Positions 35,151 to 44,619 of a stretch of DNA of 64,000 bases are shown here, in pieces. Location: positions 18,524 to 82,523 of the forward strand of contig JAUQQQ010000001.1 of assembly GCA_030549815.1 (NCBI GenBank), read 5' to 3'. The position numbers and the translations under genes were made by a program. Positions within the stretch are counted from its first letter, which is position 1, and every line of letters begins with the position of its first letter. The notes under the pieces were generated by a model that was not told the origin of the DNA, ran no database searches, and saw only the letters and a program-made list of their open reading frames with translations. The stretch is from a bacterium (GTDB taxonomy: Bacteria; DRYD01).

Positions 35151-35858
35151 ATGTCTATAAATGAAAAAATAAAGAAACTAAGAAACGATTACTTAATAAA
35201 AATAACACTAACATCATTAATAATATCTTTTGTACCATCATGTTCATTGTTTATGCTTCTCTTGATAACTTTATTTTCAAATACAACAAACATAACCATC
35301 ATGTTTATCTTTTGCTTACTTTTATTATTTTCAATCATATTCTTTTTCTTATCATCCGCACTTCTATTAGGAATCTTCATGAATTCAAAATACAATACTT
35401 CAGTAAGAGCCTTAATTATCCAAGAAATCCTAAATAACCTGAATATGCAAAATATTATATACCTACAAAATTTTACCAATTCAGCTTTAGCACATAATTT
35501 TCCCGTAGCCAATATTTTTAAACCCAAAGAAACCCTATCCACTATTTTGCATTTTGGTATAAGACACTCATTTAATACATACTTCGAATTTGTAAAAAAT
35601 AATCTAAAAATAATAGGAACAGAAATAGTATATTACATATCATCAAGAAGCACTCTCAGAAAAGATATTCAAGGAGGGATACTCCTAAAAATTTATCCAC
35701 CTCAAAACATAAACTTACCCACAGAATTCGTTTATAACGACGGACAATCACTATATTTTTATTTCCCTTACAAAGAAAAATGGAATTTCTCCCTAATATC
35801 AGAACCTAATTATCAACCACTCCTACAAGAAATAAATTATATAATTTTATCAATATGA
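35151..35858 (+). CDS. two-helix membrane protein of unknown function
   Basis: No family recognised with confidence; it faintly resembles DUF3137. 235 aa. Two N-terminal transmembrane helices (LIISFVPSCSLFMLLLITLF and MFIFCLLLLFSIIFFFLSSALLLG) are followed by a soluble domain of about 150 residues with SSRSTLRKDIQGGILLKI. It opens the rightward efflux group; its stop overlaps the ATG of the next gene (ATGA), so the small Cys-rich protein is translated with it. Start without a Shine-Dalgarno. Confidence 0.55.
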   Translation: MSINEKIKKLRNDYLIKITLTSLIISFVPSCSLFMLLLITLFSNTTNITIMFIFCLLLLFSIIFFFLSSALLLGIFMNSKYNTSVRALIIQEILNNLNMQNIIYLQNFTNSALAHNFPVANIFKPKETLSTILHFGIRHSFNTYFEFVKNNLKIIGTEIVYYISSRSTLRKDIQGGILLKIYPPQNINLPTEFVYNDGQSLYFYFPYKEKWNFSLISEPNYQPLLQEINYIILSI

Positions 35859-36181
35859 AAAAATTAAAATCAACGATAAAGATAATTCTGTTAATCATTC
35901 TTTTCTTAATATACCATTTTTCCTTTAATCTTATTTATTGTCAATGTCAGAGTGAAATGAATAAATCTTGCTGTTGTAATTCCTGTAAATGCCCTAAATT
36001 AAATCCACAACAAGATAAAGACAACGAAGTTATCAATACAGAAATATCAATCTTTCTTCCCTTAAAATATGCCAAAATAAATGATTTAACAAAAGAAATA
36101 AAAACTATTTTCCTACATTTTCCTCTAAAGCTTTTCTTCCTCATAATCGACTGGATACTAACCGTTAAGATAATTTGTTAA
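35855..36181 (+). CDS. small membrane protein with Cys-rich cluster
   Basis: No known family recognised. 108 aa. N-terminal helix (TIKIILLIILFLIYHFSFNLIY) that may be a signal or anchor, then CQCQSEMNKSCCCNSCKCPK with eight to nine cysteines in 20 residues, a short linker and a hydrophobic C-terminal stretch (PLKLFFLIIDWIL). The cysteine cluster would face the periplasm and is well suited to soft metals such as Cu(I) or Ag(I). It is coupled to the gene before it and 90 bp upstream of the TolC-like pseudogene and cusBA. I infer a metal chaperone or sensor for the exporter. Confidence 0.55.
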   Translation: MKKLKSTIKIILLIILFLIYHFSFNLIYCQCQSEMNKSCCCNSCKCPKLNPQQDKDNEVINTEISIFLPLKYAKINDLTKEIKTIFLHFPLKLFFLIIDWILTVKIIC

Positions 36182-36271
36182 TATCTTCTTTTCCAAAAAA
36201 AATCTAAAAATTCAACTCTTTTTTATTTAAATCCGACTTTACCCAAATTGAATATTCTTAGGAGGGAAAAA

Positions 36272-37483
36272 ATGATCAGGAAAATTGCAATTATCATTCT
36301 AATCATACTTATAGCAACATTTGCTGCACAAAAAGATGATAGTTTCAATGAATTCCAAAATGAAATAAACAAGCTCATTAATTTAGCAACAATATACAAC
36401 CCCGAAATATTAAAATATGACCAAATGCTCAAAGAAAACTATTATCTATCTCAAAGCATCATTTACGAAAAAGAAAAAATGATCTCCATAGGCACCTCAA
36501 TAGATACAAATAACTTTTTACCCAATAAAAAAGAACCTATGTCAGGTCTATCAATAATGTATTCCTTAAAAAAACCAAATAATTTACAAGAATCCTTTAG
36601 AACAGAAATAATCAACCAAAAAATAATAGAAACTCAGAAACTACAAACCTTAAACAATATCGCTAAATCCATTAAAACAAACTTACTAAACATAATAACC
36701 AACAAACAACTAATAAAAAAATTAGAAGAAATTGAAAGATTATACAAAGAAATCTTAGAATTAGCAAAAAACGATTACAAATACTCCAAATCAAAACTAT
36801 CACAAATATATTCCATAATTTCAGAAATCTACAATATACAAACCGAAAAAGTAAAGCTAAACCAAGAAATAATAAATAACAAAATAGAAATCTATAATTT
36901 AATCGGAATACCAACACAAATTGAAATTAACACAGAAAATTTAGAAATTAACCAAAAATATAGAACAGAAAATATTCAACAACCCAGAACTCAAAATTAA
37001 AAATCTACAAATTGAAAAAACCAAATTAGAAATAGAAAAAGAAAAAAAGAAATCCGAAAACCAATTTTCCATTGAATACATGCTCAGACCACAACTACCA
37101 TCCATGATTTACCTACGCTATTCCTTAATTCTACCCAACAAAAATCAACAACAACTATTAATTAACTCAATAAACTGGAAACTCGAAAATTTAAAAACAG
37201 AATACCAACAAAACTACAAAGAACTTTATTACCAACACTTACAAATTCTTAAATAGAATACACCAAAATAGAACTAAATATAACTCAAGAAAATATAAAA
37301 AACGTATTAAAACAAATAGAACAGCTAAAAGTAGAATACCAATATAACAAAACAGAATTAAATGAAATAATTGAAGCAATAAAAGATCTTAAAAATCTTC
37401 AAATAAATGAGTTAAAATATTACCAAAGTATAAACTTAAAACTAATAGAACTAAAATACCTAAACGGCCAAATATTTGAATAA
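36272..37483 (+). pseudogene. TolC-like outer-membrane efflux gene (cusC-type), two frameshifts
   Basis: ATG 36272 with AGGAGGG upstream gives a signal peptide (IAIIILIILIATFAAQ) and the TolC/OEP helical pattern (EINKLINLATIYNPEILKYD). That frame ends at TAA 36998. From about 36969 the next frame continues the same protein (FNNPELKIKNLQIEKTKLEI, then IEYMLRPQLPSMIYLRYSL) to TAG 37254. From about 37253 the original frame resumes (IEYTKIELNITQENIKNVL to ELKYLNGQIFE, TAA 37481). The two shifts compensate, and the total of 1212 nt is a multiple of three. Either a recent pseudogene or two sequence errors. It is the outer-membrane channel of the cusBA exporter that follows. Confidence 0.8.
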
Positions 37484-37498
37484 AGGGGTGATTAAACA

Positions 37499-38692
37499 AT
37501 GATAAAAATTATACTCATTCTTTTGTTGTCAATCACTTTCATCTTCAATTCTTGCAACATAAAAGAAAAACAAACGACAAAAGAAACAGAAAAAACAGGA
37601 ATTCACCATCAAGAGCATGTTATCTATACCTGCCCTATGCACCCACAAATAAAACAAGACAAACCAGGTGATTGCCCCATCTGTGGTATGAAACTTGTCC
37701 CTCAATCCAACACACAAACAACTAACTCAAATATAAACTACATTGAACATGAACACAAACATGGTTTAACAGATACACAAACAAAAACTTCTTCAATAAA
37801 CATAATTGAAGCATCAATAGGAATACCCGAATATATAGTAGATTACAAAATAGTAAAAAACACCTTCCAAACGATAGCATACACTGAAATAAATCAATCA
37901 TTTCTTTACAATCTAACTTTTTTTAATTCCACTTTTATTATAGAAGATACCTTCAATACATTCGAAGGGCAATTTATAAAGAAAAATCAACCGCTATTAA
38001 AAGTAAAGAGCTTTGAAATAGAACAAACCAAAAGAGAATTAATGTTATCCCCAAAATTTTCTGAAATTATAAAACAAAAATTAAATTTTTTAAGGAGTTA
38101 TTCCTTTGGAGTTTTGACATCAGATAATGTAGTTAGAGCACCCTTTGATTGTGTAATAGTAAAGAAATATTTCAACAACGGTTCAACTGTAGAACCTAAC
38201 CAACCTATTTACACATTTTCAAAAGATATTTGGATAGTAGCAGAAGTCCCCATTTCCTACTACAATCAAATTTATCCACAAAGAAAAGTAAAGATAAAAT
38301 TTAATAACGAAGAATATTTTTCATTTATAGAAACAATATTATTTGAAAGCAACAAAGATTCAAGAGTCCTAAGAGTAAAGATTAACTATCCCAAAGAACT
38401 TAATCTAAAATCTATAAACATACCTGTTGAAGTAAAGTTTGAAGACAGTGAAGAAATCCTTGCTGTACCTTATGAAAGCGTCCTGAATTACGGAAATAAA
38501 AAAATTGTCTTTAAAAAAATAGGAGAAAACAAATATAAACCCGTAAGGATAGAAGTTGGAAGAATTTTCTGGGATGAAGACCAAGGTTACTATGAAGTTA
38601 AAAACGGTATAAACAAAGGCGAAATAATAGCAAAAGACGGATACTTCCTTTTAGATAGCGAAACCAGAATAAAAGGATTGGAGGGAAATTAA
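37499..38692 (+). CDS. cusB: CusB-like periplasmic adaptor lipoprotein with heavy-metal-binding domain
   Basis: 397 aa. Lipoprotein signal with lipobox-like FNSCN. Near residue 42 YTCPMHPQIKQDKPGDCPIC begins the heavy-metal-binding domain (YHS-like HMBD) common in CusB proteins; then a His-rich linker (EHEHKHG), a HlyD-type beta-barrel/lipoyl part (RAPFDCVIVKKYFNNGSTV) and the membrane-proximal domain. The helical hairpin is very short. It links CusA to the outer-membrane channel and passes Cu(I)/Ag(I). Ribosome site AGGGGTGA upstream; cusA starts 3 bp after. Confidence 0.88.
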   Translation: MIKIILILLLSITFIFNSCNIKEKQTTKETEKTGIHHQEHVIYTCPMHPQIKQDKPGDCPICGMKLVPQSNTQTTNSNINYIEHEHKHGLTDTQTKTSSINIIEASIGIPEYIVDYKIVKNTFQTIAYTEINQSFLYNLTFFNSTFIIEDTFNTFEGQFIKKNQPLLKVKSFEIEQTKRELMLSPKFSEIIKQKLNFLRSYSFGVLTSDNVVRAPFDCVIVKKYFNNGSTVEPNQPIYTFSKDIWIVAEVPISYYNQIYPQRKVKIKFNNEEYFSFIETILFESNKDSRVLRVKINYPKELNLKSINIPVEVKFEDSEEILAVPYESVLNYGNKKIVFKKIGENKYKPVRIEVGRIFWDEDQGYYEVKNGINKGEIIAKDGYFLLDSETRIKGLEGN

Positions 38693-38694
38693 AT

Positions 38695-41600
38695 ATGGTC
38701 AAATTTCTTACAAAATTCTCAAGCCTTATCATATTCATGAGCTTAATCTTAATAATTTACATAAATCACTACATATTCGTATCTAAAAAAATCAAAATAG
38801 ATGTTATTCCTGATTTATCTGATAAACAAATCATTATATACTGCAAGTTTGAAGGGCAATCACCAAAGGTTATCCAAGACCAACTAACCTACCCACTAAG
38901 CACAGCTTTATTAGGATTACCCGGTGTAAAGTATGTAAGAACTTACACAATGGCAAACTATTCTCTTATTTATGTTATCTTAAAGGAAAATACTGACTTA
39001 TATTGGGCAAGGAGCAGAGTTTTAGAAAAAATTCCGCAAGTAGAACTGCCAGAAGAAGCAAAAGTAGAATTAGGTCCAGATGCAACAGGAGTTGGTTGGG
39101 CATTCCAATACGTCCTAACATCAAATGAACTAAATTTAGCAGAATTAAGAGATCTAAATGATTTCTACATCAAATACAGATTATTAAGCGTTGATGGAGT
39201 TTCCGAAGTAGCGTCCATCGGAGGATTTCAAAAAGAATACAGGATAACAATCGACCCCCTGGAATTGGCTAAATACAAAATTGAACCCTTGCAAATAGCT
39301 GAAATCATAAAAAACAATAACATAGAAGGAAGCGGAAAATATATAGATATATCCTCTTTAACTACTATAATCCAAACAAAAGGATATTTCAAATCCCTAA
39401 AAGATATCGCCTTAATACCAATAAATGAGAATCTAAAACTGAAAGATATCGCATCCATAAATATAGTGCCATCCTTAAGAATGGGAACCACAGATTACAA
39501 TGGACAAGGAAATACAGTCGGAGGAATAGTAATAATCCGACAAAACGCAGATACGTACCAAACTATACAAAAAATAAAACAAGAAATCCAAAGGTTTAAT
39601 CTTCCCAAATCAGTAAATCTCATTCCCGTATACGACCGATCCTTCATAATAGAAGAATCAATAAAAGGATTAATAAAGGATATATCCAAAGAATTGCTTA
39701 TCACCATCATTGTAGTTATCGTTTTCATTCTCGATTTCAAACTATCAATAATAATCTGCTATCTTATAATTTTGGGGGTACTATTAACGATTTTTGTTTT
39801 TAACTCAATCGGTATAACTTCAAACATAATGTCTTTGGGAGGATTAATTTTGTCAGTAGGAGCAATGATAGATGCAGGAATAGTTATAAACGAAAATTAT
39901 CACCGAAAATTAGAAGGATACCAAAAAATTATGAATTCAAACCTCAAAATATATTCAAATTTTCTAACCAATAGATTTATCGATTTACAAAAGATAAAAA
40001 AAATATTCTTAGAGAATACTTTAAGAGAGGTTGGATTTCCGATATTTGTTGCTTTATTAATCGTTGCATTATCTTTTGTTCCGTTTCTCTATTTGAGTGG
40101 ACAAGTTGGAAAACTATTTTATCCATTGGTCATAACTAAAACGATTGCAATGCTAATAGGGTCTATTCTTTCGATACTGTTAGTTATTCCCTTCCTCCAT
40201 CTTTTTGGCATATGGAAAGTAATACCAGAATTGAAAAACCCTATAAATTACCTTTTAGAAAAGACATATAGCATTATTTTTTATCCGTTGATAATTTTTA
40301 GATTTTTGTTAATTATCTTACCAATTATAGGAGGTTATTATTTTTTTAATTTATTGTTTTCTTTAAAAACTGAGTTTTTACCTTACTTAAGGGAGTTTTC
40401 ATTAATGTATATGCCAACAACTATAACAGGAATAACAATAGATGAAGCACAAAGGTTATTAACATACCAAGATAAAGTAATAATGACAGTTCCAGAGGTT
40501 TATAGTGTTTTTGGTAAAGCAGGTAGAGCAGATACAGCAACCGACCCTGCACCATTATCTATGATAGAAACCATCATAACCCTTAAACCATTACATATGT
40601 GGAGAAAAAACCTAACCTATGAAAAACTAATAGAAGAATTAGATAAAAAATTACAAATACCAGGTGTTGTAAACGGATGGACCCAACCAATAAAAGGTAG
40701 AATTGACATGATAACAACAGGAATACGAACACCATTGGGAATAAAAATCATGGGAACAGATTTAAACACGATATATAAAGAATCATTAAAGATCGAGGAA
40801 AAATTGAAAAATTCAAACATTTTTAACACAGTCTTCGCCGAAAGAACCAATATCCAACCATACATAACCATAGAATACGATAGAAATCAACTTCAATTAA
40901 GAAACCTTAACATTTCAGATGTTCAACAATACATTGATTACTTGTTTAACAACAAACCAATCTCTACTTTCATAGATAATGTAAAAAGATACCCTATAAG
41001 TTTGGGAGTATATAACTCAAGAAAATACAACATAGAATCTTTTCCGATCTATGTGAAAAATCAATTTTTCAAACTTTCAGATGTAGCAAGAATAAAATAC
41101 GAGTATTCATTTTCTGAAATAAAAACAGAAAACGGCCTATTCGTAAATTATATATACCTTGTTCCCAAAGCTAATCAAGATATTAACAACATTTTGAAAG
41201 AAACCGATAACATAATAAAAACTAATTTACCAAGCGGCATATCTTATGAATACAGTGGAGAATTCAAATATTGGCAAGAAACGATAAATAACCTTTCTAT
41301 TATAGTTCCACTTGTCTTATTCATCATCGTTTCACTTCTCTTCATTATTTTTGGCAATTTCAAAGATGTTTTTATAGTTCTTTATTTACTACCTTGTGCA
41401 ATGTTAGGTAGTGTATTATTTTTACATTTTTTCAAAGAAAGTTTATCGGTTGCATCGATAGCTGGAATAATTTCGACGATGGGTATAGCCGTAGAAATGT
41501 TAGTTATAATGATGGTTTATATAAAAAATTCTCTAAATACAACAAAAGATTTATATACTGACATATTTAATGGAGCAGTAAAGAGAGTAAGACCAAAAGT

Positions 41601-41805
41601 AATGACAGCCGTAACAATATTTATATCTTTAATACCGATTGTTTATAGCACAGAAATAGGAAGCGAAATATTGACAGCAATCGTTATTCCTATGATAGGA
41701 GGGACGATAACTTCATTCCTGACAGCCTTAATTATCATCCCACCTTTTTACTATTTCCTACTCACAGTTTTTAGTAAAAAACGGAAGAAAATCACGGGTA
41801 TTTAG
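38695..41805 (+). CDS. cusA: CusA-type Cu(I)/Ag(I) RND efflux pump
   Basis: 1036 aa, 12 hydrophobic helices and two large periplasmic loops. Heavy-metal RND signature VGAMIDAGIVINENYHRKLE holds the proton-relay Asp. Methionines of the copper path are recognisable in LMYMPTTITGIT and GRIDMITTGIRTPLGIKI. The Glu of helix 10 (AGIISTMGIAVEMLVIMM) and the Lys in RVRPKVMTAVTIF are kept. It exports monovalent copper or silver from periplasm or cytosol. The 3' end overlaps polX on the other strand by 14 bp. Start with GGAGGGAAATTAAAT upstream. Confidence 0.93.
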   Translation: MVKFLTKFSSLIIFMSLILIIYINHYIFVSKKIKIDVIPDLSDKQIIIYCKFEGQSPKVIQDQLTYPLSTALLGLPGVKYVRTYTMANYSLIYVILKENTDLYWARSRVLEKIPQVELPEEAKVELGPDATGVGWAFQYVLTSNELNLAELRDLNDFYIKYRLLSVDGVSEVASIGGFQKEYRITIDPLELAKYKIEPLQIAEIIKNNNIEGSGKYIDISSLTTIIQTKGYFKSLKDIALIPINENLKLKDIASINIVPSLRMGTTDYNGQGNTVGGIVIIRQNADTYQTIQKIKQEIQRFNLPKSVNLIPVYDRSFIIEESIKGLIKDISKELLITIIVVIVFILDFKLSIIICYLIILGVLLTIFVFNSIGITSNIMSLGGLILSVGAMIDAGIVINENYHRKLEGYQKIMNSNLKIYSNFLTNRFIDLQKIKKIFLENTLREVGFPIFVALLIVALSFVPFLYLSGQVGKLFYPLVITKTIAMLIGSILSILLVIPFLHLFGIWKVIPELKNPINYLLEKTYSIIFYPLIIFRFLLIILPIIGGYYFFNLLFSLKTEFLPYLREFSLMYMPTTITGITIDEAQRLLTYQDKVIMTVPEVYSVFGKAGRADTATDPAPLSMIETIITLKPLHMWRKNLTYEKLIEELDKKLQIPGVVNGWTQPIKGRIDMITTGIRTPLGIKIMGTDLNTIYKESLKIEEKLKNSNIFNTVFAERTNIQPYITIEYDRNQLQLRNLNISDVQQYIDYLFNNKPISTFIDNVKRYPISLGVYNSRKYNIESFPIYVKNQFFKLSDVARIKYEYSFSEIKTENGLFVNYIYLVPKANQDINNILKETDNIIKTNLPSGISYEYSGEFKYWQETINNLSIIVPLVLFIIVSLLFIIFGNFKDVFIVLYLLPCAMLGSVLFLHFFKESLSVASIAGIISTMGIAVEMLVIMMVYIKNSLNTTKDLYTDIFNGAVKRVRPKVMTAVTIFISLIPIVYSTEIGSEILTAIVIPMIGGTITSFLTALIIIPPFYYFLLTVFSKKRKKITGI

Positions 41806-43513
41806 ATAGTATGCTATAAAGGAAAATAGCTAAACTTTTAGTATTGAGGACGTTATTTTTTTTAACGAATGCTTTTCGCGCCCATTTAACTCCCCATTCC
41901 ATGTAATCAAGTTGTTCTAAACTATGAGCATCAGTATTTATTACAATATTTATTTCTCTGTTTTTCAACAACCTATAATCAATAATTAATTGGTAATCAA
42001 TATCCAATCTATCCAAATGAGAGTTTATTTCAATAAACTTTCCTTTGCTATTAGCATAGTCAAATATTTCAAATATTTTTTCATTACTCAAATTAATTGG
42101 ATCTCTTATACCTAAAACTCTGGTAGTAAGGTGGCAAAGAATTAGTCCTTTCTGTTTTTCAAGTGCATTCTTCAGTCTACGAAAATTTAATTCTTCGCTT
42201 AACTTAAAATCAGAATGTATGGAAAGATTAAGGTAATCCAATTTTTTTACCAATTCCATAGCTTGTTGATTTTTATCAGAAAATAAATCTCCATTAGGGT
42301 CTATGTTTTCTTCCACTGCCCAAAATATCCTTAACCCATCTAACTCCCTTAAATTCGCATATTCTTCAGCCCTTTCAAGAAAATAATCTACGTGGTCAGA
42401 GATTCCCACATATTCATACCCCTTTTTCTTACAGTATTTAACTATCTCTTCTAAAGTATTCCTGCCGTCAGAAAAATTAGTATGCACATGCAAATCCCCT
42501 TTAATATCCTCAAAATTTACTAAATCCTGGAAATCATCTTGTTTAGCTATTTCAAAAATATTTGGGTAATCCACAAGTTCAGGAGGGATTGGATTAACAC
42601 CCAAATAATCAAAAAAAGAATCTAAAGAATAAATCTTTAATTCTCTCCATTTGCTTAAAAAACTCTCCAATTCATCATTGGTATGTTTAATAAAGTTATC
42701 AGGAAAATACCTACCATTGAATAAAAAATAAACATAATAAGGCAAATAATCTTCAGATATAACAAATATCAGCGGTACTTTACATAAGTTAGTTTTAAAA
42801 ATAAAAATCTTCTCTTTTTCAATGCTTATCATTCTATCGATTTCAAAACTAACTTCAATGCTTTGTAGAAATTTAACAGGGCAAAAATTGGGCTCTCTAA
42901 CAATGAAGCAAATATTTTCTATTATTCTATCAAACCTAAGAACAGAACCACTTTCTACAAAATTAACTCCCCTACCCCTTAATTCTTTTTTTATGAAACT
43001 GTAAAATCCATAGACTTCATAAAAAAAACCTTTACCGTATTTGAAATTTATCAGAAAATTAGCAATCTGATAAAATTTTTCGAATAACAAATGATAACTA
43101 ATATAATACCCTTCCTTACGAAGTAAATCATGTAATGAAATAAAAAACTCGTGGTTTATGTTTTTCAAGTCGCTTAAAGTAGAAATATCAAAATTAAGTT
43201 TTTCAAAATCAATATCAATTTTAAAACCCAAAATTTCATTCAAAATGTAACTTATAATTTTGCTTTTAAATTTCTTTATGGTTCGAAATTTTTTAAATTC
43301 TTCAAATTTTGATATTAAATTTTTATCCCAGAATTTTTCTGAATAATTTATTTCTTTTTTATCATCCGACCCCAATCTTTCCCATACAAAACTCTTAAGA
43401 AAAGATAACTTTCGTTTATAATACTTAATCTTTCCCAATTCATTTTTTTCAAAAAACGAAACAACAAAGACATAATCTTCAAAACTTTCCAGAAATTTCA
43501 ATAACATATTCAA
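41792..43513 (-). CDS. polX: PolX family protein with PHP phosphoesterase and degenerate polymerase domain
   Basis: 573 aa, the usual PolX length. The C-terminal PHP domain (from about residue 335) has DLHVHTNFSDGRNT, GISDHVDYF, SIHSDFK, LCHLTTRVLG, EINSHLDRLD and NTDAHSLEQL, so the metal-dependent 3'-5' exonuclease site appears complete. The linker before it (PIPPELVDYPNIFEIA) is PolX-like. In the polymerase part the expected GSxRRxxxxxxDIDxL is replaced by ESGSVLRFDRIIENICFIV: the catalytic Asp pair is missing. The protein is probably a repair nuclease, not a polymerase. It overlaps ftsW by 4 bp. Confidence 0.82.
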   Translation of the reverse strand: MNMLLKFLESFEDYVFVVSFFEKNELGKIKYYKRKLSFLKSFVWERLGSDDKKEINYSEKFWDKNLISKFEEFKKFRTIKKFKSKIISYILNEILGFKIDIDFEKLNFDISTLSDLKNINHEFFISLHDLLRKEGYYISYHLLFEKFYQIANFLINFKYGKGFFYEVYGFYSFIKKELRGRGVNFVESGSVLRFDRIIENICFIVREPNFCPVKFLQSIEVSFEIDRMISIEKEKIFIFKTNLCKVPLIFVISEDYLPYYVYFLFNGRYFPDNFIKHTNDELESFLSKWRELKIYSLDSFFDYLGVNPIPPELVDYPNIFEIAKQDDFQDLVNFEDIKGDLHVHTNFSDGRNTLEEIVKYCKKKGYEYVGISDHVDYFLERAEEYANLRELDGLRIFWAVEENIDPNGDLFSDKNQQAMELVKKLDYLNLSIHSDFKLSEELNFRRLKNALEKQKGLILCHLTTRVLGIRDPINLSNEKIFEIFDYANSKGKFIEINSHLDRLDIDYQLIIDYRLLKNREINIVINTDAHSLEQLDYMEWGVKWARKAFVKKNNVLNTKSLAIFLYSILSKYP

Positions 43514-44613
43514 GTTTTGGAGATGATCAACTTTCCTTGTATATCGATTTTCTTCACTTCAGTAGGTTTATTTAGTATATTTACTATTATTCCAAGGGCT
43601 ATCCAATTAACTATCATAGAAGTTCCACCATAACTTATAAAAGGCAAAGTTACACCAGTAGCTGGAAGTAAAGATAAAGTAACAGACATATTAATAATAG
43701 CATTAATAAAAATCAAAAATCCTAATCCAAACAAAACTAATTTATAAAAAACATCATTTATTTTCATGCTTTTATATATGATAACAGAGAAAAAAGCGAA
43801 GAAAATGAAAAGAACGATCAAATTTCCAACTATTCCTAATTCTTCCCCAATAACGGAATATATGAAGTCGGTATGTTTTTCGGGCAGGTAATAATTCTTA
43901 AGGTTTCCATTACCAAAACCAACACCCCATATATACCCTCTTCCATGTGCTATTAAACTTTGTGTTATGTTATAACCATACCCCAGAGGATCCTTCCATG
44001 GATCAATAAAAGCTAATAATCTCTTGATTCTATAGCTTTTGGTAAACAACAATATCCAGAAACCAATAAAAGAAAAAGTAGCAAGCGGAAGGAAATGCCA
44101 TAAAGGAGTTCCCCCAACAAACATTATAACCAAAAATAAAGCAGCAACAACAGAAGCATTACCTAAATCAGGCTCAAGATTTATAAGTAAAGCAAATATA
44201 AGCATTAACAAAAAAGGGGGCACAAATCCTTTTTTAAAATCTTTAACCATATCCATCCTGTTGGAAATAAAATAAGCAGTGTATAAAACAATAGTTAATT
44301 TGGCAAACTCAGAAGGTTGGATATTAAAAGGTCCTATACCAATCCATGCCTTTGAACCATTAACCTCTATCCCCAAAGGCGTTAAAACCAAAACCAAAAG
44401 AAAAATATTAATAACAATAATAGGAATAAGCAATTGCTTTATCTTGTCGATACCTATTTTATTAACCACAAAAAACAAAATAATTCCAACTGTTAAGGAC
44501 AAAAGTTGCTTAAAAACTAACGAAATATCAAAAGAAGCAGAATAAACCATAGCAACACCAAACAAAGATAACACTAAAAATACAAAGAATATCAGCTTAC
44601 TCAAAAAATTCAT
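43510..44613 (-). CDS. ftsW: FtsW/RodA/SpoVE family peptidoglycan glycosyltransferase
   Basis: 367 aa with ten hydrophobic helices. SEDS motifs: GVAMVYSASF near the start, NIQPSEFAKLTIVLYTAYF, DLGNASVVAALFL with the catalytic Asp region, PLGYGYNITQSLIAHGRGYIWGVGFGNGN, LPEKHTDFIYSVIGEELGIVG and LPFISYGGTSMIVNW. The LPEKHTDFIFxVIGEELG form points to FtsW/SpoVE more than RodA. It polymerises lipid II with a class B PBP that is not in this window. Its start is 7 bp after the prs stop, and its stop overlaps the polX ATG. Confidence 0.9.
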   Translation of the reverse strand: MNFLSKLIFFVFLVLSLFGVAMVYSASFDISLVFKQLLSLTVGIILFFVVNKIGIDKIKQLLIPIIVINIFLLVLVLTPLGIEVNGSKAWIGIGPFNIQPSEFAKLTIVLYTAYFISNRMDMVKDFKKGFVPPFLLMLIFALLINLEPDLGNASVVAALFLVIMFVGGTPLWHFLPLATFSFIGFWILLFTKSYRIKRLLAFIDPWKDPLGYGYNITQSLIAHGRGYIWGVGFGNGNLKNYYLPEKHTDFIYSVIGEELGIVGNLIVLFIFFAFFSVIIYKSMKINDVFYKLVLFGLGFLIFINAIINMSVTLSLLPATGVTLPFISYGGTSMIVNWIALGIIVNILNKPTEVKKIDIQGKLIISKT

Positions 44614-44619
44614 ATAAAA

